From: Deltaproteobacteria bacterium
Lineage (GTDB): Bacteria; Myxococcota_A; Polyangia; Haliangiales; Haliangiaceae
Direction: 5' to 3'
DNA: 64,000 nt
NCBI GenBank assembly: GCA_020630875.1
Contig: JAHDIH010000003.1
Coordinates: 83,971 to 147,970, forward strand
Positions within the stretch are counted from its first letter, which is position 1, and the number at the start of each line of letters is the position of its first letter. The position numbers were made by a program, and so were the translations under genes. The notes beneath the pieces are model-generated. The model did not search any database. It saw nothing but the letters and a program-made list of their open reading frames with translations, and was not told the origin of the DNA. Below are positions 10,986-20,461 of the stretch, in pieces.

Positions 10986-12263
10986 ATGAAACTAATCAAT
11001 TTAATAGTATGCACGGCTGCTCTCGCGCTGTCCGCTTGTGGCGGTGGTGATGGTGGTAACGGAAATAATGACGTAGATGCTGGAGTAGTGGGTGGAACTG
11101 CCTGTACTTCCGACGCCAACGGCAACCTAACTTGCCCAACAGGATTCACCTGTAACGTCGCAACCAACTTCTGCGAAATGGACCAAGTTGGTGGTGGTGG
11201 AGAGTGCGATCCACTCAACCCATTCTCATCCAACCGATGCCCAGCCAACTTACCTAAGTGTTCGTACGCGTTCATCTCGGCTCCGACTATGGACATGCCG
11301 AACGCTCCTCTTATCATTTCTACCAAATGTCTGGCTCCAGAGGATGGCGCCACCACCACGTACGATGAGTGCAATCAGTTCTTCTACGACGAAAACATGC
11401 CGGTTGGTGACACTTGTGGTGTTTTAGGCCTCGATACACCAGCAGACCCAACAGACGACAAGACATTCGCTTGCGTTGCGGTAGCAGAAACAGCTCGCTG
11501 CCAACAATTATGTAACACCGACCCAATGGCGGACTCAGGATGTCCTGCAGGTTGGGGATGCACAGGATTCAGCAACGTGTTTGATGATGTATCTCAAAGT
11601 GTAGGTTTCTGCAGCCCTGGTTGCGACCCGCTACAAGACCCGTCCGCAGACCCCAACGGAACGGTAAACGAGCGTTGCACGATTGACGGAACGCAATGCT
11701 ACGCGCTAGCAAGCGGAACGCGAACATGCGCATCTCCTGGTACCGTAACCACGCTTCAAGACTGCATGTTCTTAAACGACTGCGCAGGACCTGGAGAGAG
11801 CTGCCGCGACTTCAATGAAAATGGCGGAGGAAATAACCTTGGATGCGGACTTTACTGCGACCCTACCGTTACCGACAAAAACACGGAGACCTACAACGTG
11901 TCGTCTCCGACACCAGGTGCTCTCTCTACTTGTGGTACCGCGATTGCTGGAACGCAACATCCAAACGCGCTTTCCGGTGACAACTTTACTTGTTTGCCGC
12001 TATCAGAGCTCTTCGACGACGTAGACGCAACAGAAGGAACATGCCACTTCTGCGCAAACGCGGTAGACGGAAACGCATGCTGCAACGGAACAGATCCAAA
12101 CATGAACGACCAAGGTCAAGTGTTCTGCTTCCCATCCTGTCTTGAGCTACTAGGCTGCCCTCTTCCTGCAAACCCTGTTACGGGTAAACCAATCAAGGTT
12201 GAGATCGCTAGACCGGACCTACCGACAACTGACATTGCCAAAGAAGCTAGCCTTCTTCAATAA
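10986..12263 (+). CDS. Cys-rich outer-membrane-type lipoprotein
   Basis: A 425-residue protein with a lipoprotein signal peptide ending in the lipobox LSAC (Cys 18), followed by a Gly/Asn/Asp-rich linker (GGGDGGNGNNDVDAG). The mature part is very rich in Cys pairs and triplets spaced as in EGF-like or Dickkopf-like modules (for example CPTGFTCNVATNFC). This style is common in secreted proteins of Myxococcota. No catalytic motif was recognised; a surface or adhesion role is a guess. Start: AGAAAGAAAG lies upstream of the ATG. A strong intrinsic terminator follows at 12284, so it is likely a single-gene unit with its own promoter. Confidence 0.75.
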   Translation: MKLINLIVCTAALALSACGGGDGGNGNNDVDAGVVGGTACTSDANGNLTCPTGFTCNVATNFCEMDQVGGGGECDPLNPFSSNRCPANLPKCSYAFISAPTMDMPNAPLIISTKCLAPEDGATTTYDECNQFFYDENMPVGDTCGVLGLDTPADPTDDKTFACVAVAETARCQQLCNTDPMADSGCPAGWGCTGFSNVFDDVSQSVGFCSPGCDPLQDPSADPNGTVNERCTIDGTQCYALASGTRTCASPGTVTTLQDCMFLNDCAGPGESCRDFNENGGGNNLGCGLYCDPTVTDKNTETYNVSSPTPGALSTCGTAIAGTQHPNALSGDNFTCLPLSELFDDVDATEGTCHFCANAVDGNACCNGTDPNMNDQGQVFCFPSCLELLGCPLPANPVTGKPIKVEIARPDLPTTDIAKEASLLQ

Positions 12264-12283
12264 AGTCAGTAACTAACTAGACT

Positions 12284-12314
12284 AGGGCCTGCGCATCGCG
12301 CAGGCCCTTTTTTT
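12284..12314 (+). terminator. Rho-independent terminator of the Cys-rich lipoprotein gene
   Basis: A perfect 11-bp stem AGGGCCTGCGC / GCGCAGGCCCT (12284-12294 with 12298-12308) closes a 3-nt ATC loop and runs into a tract of seven T (12308-12314). It lies 20 bp after the stop codon of the lipoprotein gene. It is the only textbook intrinsic terminator I found in the window. Confidence 0.93.
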
Positions 12315-12359
12315 GTCTTCCCACCAAGGAAGTTTTCTCTTTTATTGCTAGAGGCGACG

Positions 12360-13188
12360 GTGTATTTCAACGGGGCGCGAGCCAACAGATTCTCTTTTGT
12401 TAGTCGACTTTCACTTGCTGGACTCCTCTCGGCTTGCGCACAAGAGTCCGAAATGGAGATGACGGATGCGCGGGACGAGGCAGCAGCCATCACTTTGTGG
12501 TGACGGGTTCGTTGAAGGAGTAGAAGAGTGCGACGACGGCAACAAATTGACCGGAGATGGCTGCAGCCTGGACTGTCGTACCGAGCTCGGTCCTTTTTAC
12601 GCTAACGCCATTCTTGGAACTGCCGTCGCTGGTCCTGGAGTAACTGAGCCCGAGCACCTGATTAATGGTATTGGCGGAGGCTACGATGTCTTTTCTCTGG
12701 GATACAGTCCGGAGAACAGTCGAGTAGCACTCTATTGGAAAGGATTGAGTATCCTCGATGGACCGGGTGACGACTTTGTCGTGTTTGAAAATGGTTTCCA
12801 AATAGGTGACTCTGATAATTTCTTTATGGATCACTTAGTCGTCGAAGTAAGTAGCAACGGCGAAGAATGGCTTTCTTTTCCCTACGACTATACCGCTTTA
12901 GAAGAAACAAGCTATCAGCCGAAGAGGGAGTACTGGCAGGGGTTCGCAGGAGTCAACCCGGTATATTTTCGAGAAGAACAAGGCGGAGATCCGTTCAACT
13001 TTGAAGTTTCCGGAGGTGACGGGTTTGATATATCCGAACTGGGGCTTACGAGTATTTCCTACGTTCGATTAACGACCGCCCCAAGTCTTACAATTAGTGA
13101 CACAGGGATGCCCTTTGTCCGAGATGGCATAAGCAATGGTGCAGACATTGACGGTATCTACGGACGTTATCTAGTGAATAACAACTAG
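12360..13188 (+). pseudogene. Lipoprotein with Myxococcus Cys-rich repeat, split by an apparent frameshift
   Basis: Two frames carry the halves of one protein. The first starts at GTG 12360 (GAGG 7-10 nt upstream) and encodes a lipoprotein signal peptide ending LAGLLSAC, then continues to a TGA at 12501. The second frame, open from 12466 to 13188, has no signal peptide but begins with CGDGFVEGVEECDDGN, the start of a Myxococcus Cys-rich repeat (DUF4215), followed by a roughly 200-residue domain with paired Gly/Asp motifs such as DGPGDDFVVFENG. Joining them needs one base skipped between about 12466 and 12500. This is either a real frame disruption, programmed shifting or a sequencing error. 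Exported protein of unknown function. Confidence 0.65.
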
Positions 13189-13206
13189 TAGTACACGAAG
13201 CTGAGC

Positions 13207-14202
13207 CTACCAGGTACGAGATAATGCGACGAAGCCACCGCCACGAACGGGAGTGGCAGCCACTGAGGTTTGTGAGCTCTTATTGCTGTTACTACCCTTC
13301 AAAAAAAGATAGGTAGCTATTCCGCCCAACGCGACACCACCGCCAACCAGTCCCCAACCAGCTTCTCGGGTTTCATAAACTTCAGGACACGCCATAGCAT
13401 CGGCCGAACAAGTTCCTTTTCCATCAATCGACAAAAAATAAACCCCAGTACCAATCGCTGCCACGGCCCCAGTTGCCACGACCCATTTCATAGCGCCACC
13501 TCCACCTGATTTTTGAGGTCCACCGTCTTTCGAGAACCTAAAATCGAATTCTTGCGCACCGCCAGTATTCACCGTGATGTCTTTCGTGATCGTCGGGAAC
13601 CCTTGTTTGGTAGCTGATACATAATGCTTACCGGGCGGAAGCATCACACGAAAGGGATCGGAGCCACCAGTCTCCCCTACTTTGAAGGTGGCGCCAGAAG
13701 GCACCGAACTAAGAGTGACGTCTACCATTTTGCCGGACAAAGCATTTACCGCATTGCCAACGGTACGACGGATAGCGGAAGCCAACTGCCCCGTGGTGCA
13801 TACCTGGCAGGTATCTCCCAAAACAACAACCTTTTGCACTTTGCCCGCACTAAGTACCGACATTTCGATTTGGATCTTATAACTGCCGCCAAATTCTTCG
13901 ATCGTAGCCTTAACAAATATTTTTGGTTTTTCTTGCAGCAAGCTACTTAACTTAGCCAGACAACCAGCATTACTACACCCCTTCAAGTCACGGTGTTTTC
14001 TCTCGAGTTTTTTTACTTTTCTGGTGCTAACCACTTTGCGCGTTGAGTTTTTTATACCGTCTTCACAAGCTTGCACCGTCAAAGCTTCTAAGGCATCGGA
14101 TGCCTGCCCCGTCAAGGCTGGTTTTTGAACAAGCACAGGACTGGATTGCGCGCTTGCAACAAATGGCAGCACAGCCATCCCCACTAATATTCCCCTCCAC
14201 AC
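13207..14202 (-). CDS. Exported PEGA-domain protein
   Basis: A 331-residue protein with a signal peptide (GTG start, MWRGILVGMAVLPFVASAQ). Residues 20-140 form an exported domain with two CxxC-like pairs (CSNAGC, CQVC). Residues about 155-220 carry a PEGA domain (VPSGATFKVGETGGSDPFRVMLPPGKHYVSATKQGF), a surface-associated beta module. A Gly-rich linker and two hydrophobic segments (about 238-257 and 283-303) follow. Comparable proteins are frequent in Myxococcota, often near Ser/Thr kinases, but their function is not known. It ends 18 bp from the stop of the convergent split lipoprotein. Confidence 0.7.
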   Translation of the reverse strand: MWRGILVGMAVLPFVASAQSSPVLVQKPALTGQASDALEALTVQACEDGIKNSTRKVVSTRKVKKLERKHRDLKGCSNAGCLAKLSSLLQEKPKIFVKATIEEFGGSYKIQIEMSVLSAGKVQKVVVLGDTCQVCTTGQLASAIRRTVGNAVNALSGKMVDVTLSSVPSGATFKVGETGGSDPFRVMLPPGKHYVSATKQGFPTITKDITVNTGGAQEFDFRFSKDGGPQKSGGGGAMKWVVATGAVAAIGTGVYFLSIDGKGTCSADAMACPEVYETREAGWGLVGGGVALGGIATYLFLKGSNSNKSSQTSVAATPVRGGGFVALSRTW

Positions 14203-14303
14203 CCTGGTATTATCTCTTGATTCGGAGCGATTGAGCTACTAAAAGCGACGCAAAAAATCGCCACTTTGCGACTTTCCACCATGTTCCCGGTGTAGCATTC
14301 GTC

Positions 14304-16655
14304 ATGCGCCCCTTCCTGGTACTATTGACACTCGCGGCTGTCTCACTTCCAGTGACAGCTACTCCGCTCCTTGCCCATACCGAAGGTGTTGAGGCCCCAT
14401 GGGACATTACTGCGAATCCGTCACTCCTCTGCGACCCAGCATTGGGCAGTATCGGTGGAACTTTGGCATTTAACGAAGCGCAAATATCAGAAGTGTCCCT
14501 ATTTGCAACGACTCAACGAGGATGTCCTTCTCTTCGATTCCTTCCGATCAAATTAGCCTATGGGGCCGGATTTTCCTACGATAACGTTCACAGCATTGCA
14601 ACCGGCTACTTGTCTTACGCCTTTGATCTTTCTGGAGTTGTTATTGGCGCCACCCATCGAGTCCCCATGTCACGGGACAACCAAAATCGTACGGGGCTTG
14701 ACGTTGCCTTGCGAGCTAGAGCTAACAATCACCTTGCCGGGTCTCTTGTGCTAACTAATGCAATTGCAACGCAAATTGGCTCAACCAAAGAGTTCAGAGC
14801 ACTATCCTTGGGAGTCACACTTCGACCGTACGGCAGCGACAGACTTCGACTGCAAACCTCGATGCAACTCTCTGGTAGTGACGAAGGCGCGCTAAACCTT
14901 CTCTCGCGAGCGAAACTCTCTAGAGGGCTCGAGGTGATGATCGGCGGTTCGATATCAAGACAAGACGTACGCAAGAACGTTAACCAATTTGCGTTATCTG
15001 CAGCGCTGAGGATGTCCCTCAGCGCCATGCGTACCTCTTTGAGTGGGCAAGCCCAAAGCTCTGATGCAGATGGTATCACTCGAAACTATGCGGTAGGGGT
15101 TGAACTAGGACGTTTCCCTAGTATCGCCGCTCGAGATACTTACGCATGGCCCATTACCGTTGGCGGCGATTCAGTAGAAGCACTGGTGTCCATTTCCAGA
15201 AGAATGACAGCTGCAGCTCACGACCCGAAGTGTGCGGGAGTTGTACTTCGAATAATTAATATTCCGACAGAAGCCTCCGGCGCCTACGCCATTCGCAATC
15301 AAATACTTCAATTGAAGAGAAAAGGAAAAGTCGTCGTTGCTCACGTCACGTTTGCCTCTCTTGAAACACTTTGGGCCATCGCAGCAGCAGACTACGTCTA
15401 TGCAGACCCCGCGGGAAACGTCGATTTGGGTGGTGTGGGGAAAACAACATTTTTTCTAAAGGACGCTCTAAAGAAGTTCGGAATTTCTGCTGAGTTCGTA
15501 AGAATCGGAGCCTACAAATCAACGCCGGAAACCTTACTTAAAAATCAGTCGTCGCAAGAATCGAAAAGACAAAGAGCACTGTACGTCAAGGAAACCTACA
15601 ATACGATGATTGATGGCATCGCAAGTAGTAGAGCGATACCGAAGAGCAAGCTTGTCGCAATGACGAAAACCAGAAATTTTACGATGGCCCAAATCGCAGA
15701 TACCAAACTTGTTGATGGCTTGTCCCCCTACTCAGAACTAACGGACGTCGCTGAAAAACTAACGTTGGCCGGTCATTTCGGGAGAGATTTACGACAAAAC
15801 AATGGATTTTGGAAGAAGGACAAAATTGCAGTGGTCAAAATTGAAGGAGATATTGCTAGTGGCAAGTCAAAGACAATTCCCCTCATCGGACGCAAAAGTG
15901 CTGGCTCCTACTCCATCAAAGAGTCGCTGGCGCGAGCGGCGGCAGATAGAGGAACCGCGGGTATTATTGTCTACATCGACTCTCCTGGCGGCGGCGTCTT
16001 TGCTTCCGAGATTATCGCCCGCGCCGTTAAAGCAGCAGCCAAGCGCAAACCTACCGTGTGCGTAATGGCCAACCTTGCAGCGTCCGGAGGCTACTATTCC
16101 TCCGCAAACTGCCAAACCATTTGGGCTACGCCGGTCACCCTGACAGGATCGATTGGAATATTTGCGGGAAAGTTCAACTTTGGTGAATTGCTAAAGCGCC
16201 TTGGTGTCGCGGTTGAGATCGATGAACAAGGCAATACGACGCAAACCAATATGACGACGAGTTACTCCAAAGAAGAACGCGAAGGCATGCAAATGTTGAT
16301 TCAGTCTTATTACGAACAATTTCTCAAGACCGTGGCGGACGGGCGAAAAATGACTATCAAGCAAGTAGATCAGATAGCTCAAGGTCGAATTTGGAGCGGC
16401 AAACACGCCCTTAAAGTCGGCCTCGTAGACAGGCTGGGAGACATCAACAGCGCCATTGCTTACCTTGCGAAACGTAACCAACTATCGATGGAGCAGCTAT
16501 CCATTGACTTTTATCCGAAACAAAAACCATCGATTTTGTCCTCGCTCGGGGTCCCACTTACCAAAGAACTACAATTCTTTTCATGGATTCCGGTCTCTTT
16601 GGTCGTTGATCCTAGCGTCGCTCAAGCTCGACTCGAGTGGGTGCCTTCGCGCTAG
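14304..16655 (+). CDS. sppA: SppA-family signal peptide peptidase with an extra N-terminal beta-rich domain
   Basis: A 783-residue exported protein. Signal peptide at 1-24. Residues about 30-270 are an unusual beta-rich domain with alternating polar and hydrophobic strands, like an outer-membrane barrel or beta-sandwich. Residues about 280-783 form the tandem crotonase-like SppA domains. The catalytic dyad is visible: Lys405 in RIGAYKSTPE (first domain) and Ser594 in ANLAASGGYY (second domain), matching the dyad geometry of 67-kDa SppA, a serine protease that degrades signal peptides and membrane proteins. Canonical SppA has one N-terminal membrane anchor in place of this domain. The 3' end overlaps a convergent small gene by 44 bp. 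Confidence 0.85.
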   Translation: MRPFLVLLTLAAVSLPVTATPLLAHTEGVEAPWDITANPSLLCDPALGSIGGTLAFNEAQISEVSLFATTQRGCPSLRFLPIKLAYGAGFSYDNVHSIATGYLSYAFDLSGVVIGATHRVPMSRDNQNRTGLDVALRARANNHLAGSLVLTNAIATQIGSTKEFRALSLGVTLRPYGSDRLRLQTSMQLSGSDEGALNLLSRAKLSRGLEVMIGGSISRQDVRKNVNQFALSAALRMSLSAMRTSLSGQAQSSDADGITRNYAVGVELGRFPSIAARDTYAWPITVGGDSVEALVSISRRMTAAAHDPKCAGVVLRIINIPTEASGAYAIRNQILQLKRKGKVVVAHVTFASLETLWAIAAADYVYADPAGNVDLGGVGKTTFFLKDALKKFGISAEFVRIGAYKSTPETLLKNQSSQESKRQRALYVKETYNTMIDGIASSRAIPKSKLVAMTKTRNFTMAQIADTKLVDGLSPYSELTDVAEKLTLAGHFGRDLRQNNGFWKKDKIAVVKIEGDIASGKSKTIPLIGRKSAGSYSIKESLARAAADRGTAGIIVYIDSPGGGVFASEIIARAVKAAAKRKPTVCVMANLAASGGYYSSANCQTIWATPVTLTGSIGIFAGKFNFGELLKRLGVAVEIDEQGNTTQTNMTTSYSKEEREGMQMLIQSYYEQFLKTVADGRKMTIKQVDQIAQGRIWSGKHALKVGLVDRLGDINSAIAYLAKRNQLSMEQLSIDFYPKQKPSILSSLGVPLTKELQFFSWIPVSLVVDPSVAQARLEWVPSR

Positions 16656-16776
16656 TGCCCTCGGACTGTTTCAGTACGTAATAGCCAGCAACCACATTGG
16701 CGAGTCCAATAAAAACCATGGCTCCAATAATTAGCATCCAGGCTTTTTTTCCTGCAGGTTGGTTTTGTTCTGTCAT
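16612..16776 (-). CDS. Small single-pass membrane protein (54 aa)
   Basis: Starts at ATG 16776 with a good Shine-Dalgarno (AGAGG) 8 nt upstream; longer in-frame starts lie inside the pseudouridine synthase gene. The product begins MTEQNQPAGKKAWMLIIGAM, has one transmembrane helix (about residues 12-34) and a short charged tail. It overlaps the upstream synthase stop by ATGA and so is translationally coupled to it. Its own end runs 44 bp into the opposing sppA gene. Function unknown. Confidence 0.65.
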   Translation of the reverse strand: MTEQNQPAGKKAWMLIIGAMVFIGLANVVAGYYVLKQSEGTSAKAPTRVELERR

Positions 16777-17768
16777 TTTAGTACCTCTTGCATATCCACC
16801 GGTAAGGGGGCGTAGTAGCGGACGCGACCGCCTTTGGGATGTGTAAACTCGATTGAAGCCGCGTGCAATGCTTGACGGGGCATCACCATCGCTCTTTTCA
16901 TTTCTTCCGTGATAAGTCCGTCGCAACAATCTCTAAAGAACTCATCACCATGCCGGTACAACTTATCTCCCAAGATAGGAACGCCCTCGCTCGCTAAATG
17001 AACCCGGATTTGATGCATCCTCCCAGTTTTGGGACGACAAAGAACTAGGGCATAGTTCGGTGCCAACGTCTTGAGCACTGAAAACTCCGTTTTTGAAGGC
17101 AGTCCTTCTGAGTCGACCATCATCCTAATATCGATGATCGCATCAGGGTCTGTGGTAATTTTTAGCGGCTTGTTGACGACGAAACTTTCAGCGGGAGGAC
17201 TGCCGCAAACAATGGCTAAGTACTCCTTACGGACTTCTTTTTTGGCAAACTGCTTTTTCACAAAAGCCTCACTGCCTGTAGTCTTTGCAAAGACGATAAG
17301 GCCAGAGGTCTCTTTATCAATGCGGTGGCACATATGGTAACCATGATCGTCACCGAGTCGCTCACGCATTACCATGGTCAGGGTGTTGAAATAGTATTTG
17401 GCGGAAGCATGCACCGGCAGCCCGGGAGGTTTGTTAACCACCAAAAGATCTTCGTCTTTATGAATGATGGTAAAGGTTCGTGGACAAAGAGGTTCTTGTC
17501 GCGCAGTTTTTCGTACCATGACCCTATCGCCAAAACGAACCCTAGATTTGCACTTGGTAGTTGGCTTGCCAAGAATGTCGACAGCGGTAGGAATAATTTG
17601 TTGAATCCGATTGCGAGACAAGCGTGGCATTCGTTCTTTTAGATACCTGTCCAATCGAAATCCATCACACTCTCGATTGACCTCAAAAATCCGTTTGATA
17701 ATCACAGGATTCCCGTCGGGATCTAAGTGGGTATTGAATCCTCGATCGATATCGTGCCGACTAACCAA
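16773..17768 (-). CDS. RluA-family pseudouridine synthase
   Basis: A 331-residue protein that isomerises uridine to pseudouridine in rRNA or tRNA. An S4 RNA-binding domain spans about residues 28-90 (FRLDRYLKERMPRLSRNRIQQ). The RluA catalytic domain follows, with the active-site Asp151 in HRIDKETSGL, VNKPPGLPVH near 115 and the KTGRMHQIRVHL motif near 245. The start is a TTG at 17768; an in-frame stop lies a short way upstream and no ATG is available, so this is the best start. It is not possible to choose between RluC, RluD and other family members. A 54-aa membrane protein is coupled downstream. Confidence 0.88.
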   Translation of the reverse strand: MVSRHDIDRGFNTHLDPDGNPVIIKRIFEVNRECDGFRLDRYLKERMPRLSRNRIQQIIPTAVDILGKPTTKCKSRVRFGDRVMVRKTARQEPLCPRTFTIIHKDEDLLVVNKPPGLPVHASAKYYFNTLTMVMRERLGDDHGYHMCHRIDKETSGLIVFAKTTGSEAFVKKQFAKKEVRKEYLAIVCGSPPAESFVVNKPLKITTDPDAIIDIRMMVDSEGLPSKTEFSVLKTLAPNYALVLCRPKTGRMHQIRVHLASEGVPILGDKLYRHGDEFFRDCCDGLITEEMKRAMVMPRQALHAASIEFTHPKGGRVRYYAPLPVDMQEVLK

Positions 17769-17817
17769 CTTGAACGGACCGTACCAAAATGGCCAGGGTT
17801 AAGCACCCCCATTTTTG

Positions 17818-19452
17818 CTAGCGAAACTGTGAAGGGGACAAGCTAAATTTCTTAAGCTTGTTGTAGACGGTTCCACGAGAAACTCCTAAAGACCGGGCAA
17901 CCTTCAAAATTTGTCCCTTATGCTGTCGCAGCGCTGCTACCAGCAGTCCGCGCTCGTTGTCAGCCAAATTTAAGTCTATAGAAGCTCCGCTCCCCTCTGC
18001 CATACGAGCATGGGAAAGGTCAGGACAGCCGGCCAATACTCCAGCCTTAAGTAAAACGTCTCTTTCTATGGTGTGAAACAGCTCCCTGACATTGCCAGGC
18101 CAAGTATGTCTCTTAAGCTGCTCTATGTAGTCGTCTTCTATGTGAGCCGAATGTTGCGCGGCAAAGTGCCTGGCCAGGAGCTCGACATCTTTTGGTCGCT
18201 CTGCGAGGGCTGGCAATGAAATATGCAATACCTGCAGCCGATAGAAAAGGTCCGAGCGAAACCGCCCTTCACGTACGGCTTGATGCAAATCTTGATTCGT
18301 TGTTGCGATGATCCGACAATTCACCTTTTTGGATTTGTTGCCACCGACGCGATAGTACGTTTTTTCTTGCAGTACTCTGAGAAGCTTAACCTGAAGTTCT
18401 ATTGGCATGTCACCAATTTCATCCAATAGAAGTGTACCGCCGCTGGCCTGTTCAAACTTTCCTGATTTTCCACCAACGCTTGCCCCTGTAAAAGCGCCAG
18501 ACTCGTAGCCGAACAACTCGCTTTCGATTAACGATGAAGAGAGTGCAGCGCAATTGACGCCAACAAAGGGGTGCCCCGCTCGTTTTGAACCTTCATGGAC
18601 CGCTCGCGCAAATACTTCTTTGCCGGTACCACTTTCCCCAGTAATCAGTAGCGTGGCACTCGAAGTCGCTGCAATCTCTGCCCGACGTTTTGCTTCCATA
18701 ATCGGGGCAGAACTGCCAATCACAGAACTCCTGCCACGAGGGACTTTGTCTGACTTTTGCAGTGCCCTTTGCAATAGACTTATCTGAGACTGTTTCGACT
18801 TGGTTTCAAGTTCTATGACCGCAGTCGAGAGCTCTGGACATACGGCAAGATAGCCATCAACAAAGTTCTGAATTGACATTGCATCGGCAGCAGCAAAATT
18901 GTGTCCGAACAGCTTAGCCAAATGACGTAGAGACTGAGCATCTCCTACCTGCGCCAAGTAAGAAACAGCTGACTTATCTCCCGACAGTGCTGCCAAAATT
19001 CGAGTCCGCGTTATGGGTTCCAGGTCGCCATTCAGATAGTTTTCAGCAACGGCCCGAACTGATTTGTCGCCATTCAGTAACGCATAAAAAATACCCCATC
19101 CCCTGAGTCCGGCGTTACTTTCGATAAGCCTCTGACTCGCGACTGAATCTCCCACCAGAGCTAACCCAAGCAGACTCAAATCATCATCATTGCCGGAGAA
19201 AGACTCGCGTGCAGCTGTCAGGTTTCCTTGCGCGATTAAGATCCATCCTCTAGTTGTCGGACTAATGGCGGGAGTGACCAGGGACAATGCAAACTTTGGA
19301 TAACCTAGGCGCGCTGCGACACAAGCCAACTCATCTGTCGGGCCATCAACAGCAGCGAAATGCAAAAGCTCACTTAAGCTCCCCCTATTTACACAGTCTT
19401 CAAGCAAATGCTTAAGACGCCCCCCGAAGTCCCCCACACATAAAGCATACAT
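17818..19452 (-). CDS. Sigma-54-dependent transcriptional activator with unusual N-terminal domain
   Basis: A 544-residue enhancer-binding protein. The AAA+ domain (about 240-475) has Walker A GESGTGKE (272-279), the sigma-54 contact loop GAFTGA (319-324), Walker [12 protein letters not shown] and the sensor segment around FRSDLFYRL. The C-terminal Fis-type helix-turn-helix is at about 505-540 ([20 protein letters not shown]). The first 230 residues are helical and alanine-rich, resembling degenerate TPR repeats, not a receiver, GAF or FHA domain. It lies 34 bp after the propeller-like gene and may be last in that operon. A short inverted repeat ATGAAT-N9-ATTCAT covers its start (19451-19471). 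Targets unknown. Confidence 0.85.
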   Translation of the reverse strand: MYALCVGDFGGRLKHLLEDCVNRGSLSELLHFAAVDGPTDELACVAARLGYPKFALSLVTPAISPTTRGWILIAQGNLTAARESFSGNDDDLSLLGLALVGDSVASQRLIESNAGLRGWGIFYALLNGDKSVRAVAENYLNGDLEPITRTRILAALSGDKSAVSYLAQVGDAQSLRHLAKLFGHNFAAADAMSIQNFVDGYLAVCPELSTAVIELETKSKQSQISLLQRALQKSDKVPRGRSSVIGSSAPIMEAKRRAEIAATSSATLLITGESGTGKEVFARAVHEGSKRAGHPFVGVNCAALSSSLIESELFGYESGAFTGASVGGKSGKFEQASGGTLLLDEIGDMPIELQVKLLRVLQEKTYYRVGGNKSKKVNCRIIATTNQDLHQAVREGRFRSDLFYRLQVLHISLPALAERPKDVELLARHFAAQHSAHIEDDYIEQLKRHTWPGNVRELFHTIERDVLLKAGVLAGCPDLSHARMAEGSGASIDLNLADNERGLLVAALRQHKGQILKVARSLGVSRGTVYNKLKKFSLSPSQFR

Positions 19453-19486
19453 GAATAAGATTCACATTCATATGTAGCTATTTTCA

Positions 19487-20461
19487 CTACCTCGTTTTGG
19501 CTGGTGCTTTTCCAGGGAATTTACGGTCTTTGGCCCCTTCTTCAGCGATATTTAACTCTTTTAACGTTCCACTTTTGTAAGAGAACAATTTTCCGTCAAA
19601 CGTGCCAATGAGAAGCCGGCTGCTCGATTGATGCCATGCGGTAACACCAGAAGGGAACGCTCCGATTAATTTTGATTCTTTTATGGCATCGTTTTCGACA
19701 ACAAACAGCTCCAACTTGTCGCCGCGTTTGACCAATAGATGCTTTTTGGCAAACCCCAAAACCTCGCCGTTGGTCAGGGCTGTCGCGGCTATCGGGGTCA
19801 GGGTTTGTCCGGAAAGTAGGTACCACGACTCTGATGTTGGTGTGGAATACCGTGCCAACGCCATACCGCTACCACCGTGCAACGTGACAGAATCGATGCC
19901 TTTAAGTCCTCGTGGTGTTGTCAACGACTGCAATTTTGCCTTTTTCTGTCGGCGCTTTGTTTTCTTATAGATCGTTACACGCTTTATCGACCGATTTCTA
20001 AGACTGACGTATAGGGTCCCGCTTGGATCTACCCACGCGGAGACAACGTTGCTTGGAAGCGTCGCGGCCTTGTTCCATTGACCTTCAACAAAACGATAAA
20101 CGTGACGACGGATGATCAAATATTGCTTGGAGCCACTAGAGACAATGGTGCGCCCTCTGTTGTAGATAAGTTCGCGTTGCCAAGCCCCTTCTGCTCCCAG
20201 AGAGAAAACTGGAGTTCTAGCAGCAACCGCAAGGGTTTTACCGTCAGCGATATAGAGCTGTCGACTCACCCTGGAAAGGCCGCCGGCATTGCTTCGCTTA
20301 AAAAACCCAGGGGAAGTCTCTGCGTAAAGCTGTCCTTTAGAGGAAAGCAGGATCGTGTTTCCACTTGGGTCTTCAGCGATAGCTGAGAAGTAAGGCGTTG
20401 CACTTGCCTGTAGCGAGATGAGAATGACGCTACAGAGAAGCCACAGCTGTCTACTTTTCAT
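19487..20461 (-). CDS. Exported beta-propeller-like protein
   Basis: A protein of 324 residues from ATG 20461, giving a clear signal peptide (MKSRQLWLLCSVILISLQASA); the longer reading frame upstream overlaps the preceding lipoprotein gene and lacks a leader. The mature part consists of repeated four-stranded blocks with 'D-x-S-G-x-(T/L)-(Y/L)-(V/L)-S' turns (DPSGNTILLSSKGQLYAE, DPSGTLYVSL), which suggests a six- or seven-bladed propeller. A basic stretch KKTKRRQKKAK occurs near residue 165. The start overlaps the upstream lipoprotein stop by 11 bp. Probably periplasmic; no enzymatic signature seen. Confidence 0.65.
   Translation of the reverse strand: MKSRQLWLLCSVILISLQASATPYFSAIAEDPSGNTILLSSKGQLYAETSPGFFKRSNAGGLSRVSRQLYIADGKTLAVAARTPVFSLGAEGAWQRELIYNRGRTIVSSGSKQYLIIRRHVYRFVEGQWNKAATLPSNVVSAWVDPSGTLYVSLRNRSIKRVTIYKKTKRRQKKAKLQSLTTPRGLKGIDSVTLHGGSGMALARYSTPTSESWYLLSGQTLTPIAATALTNGEVLGFAKKHLLVKRGDKLELFVVENDAIKESKLIGAFPSGVTAWHQSSSRLLIGTFDGKLFSYKSGTLKELNIAEEGAKDRKFPGKAPAKTR

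Noticed and set aside
16741..16752. T-rich run near the convergent sppA/small-gene ends as a terminator
   Set aside because: No stem precedes it and it is inside the coding sequence of the 54-aa membrane protein (Lys-Lys codons on the minus strand).
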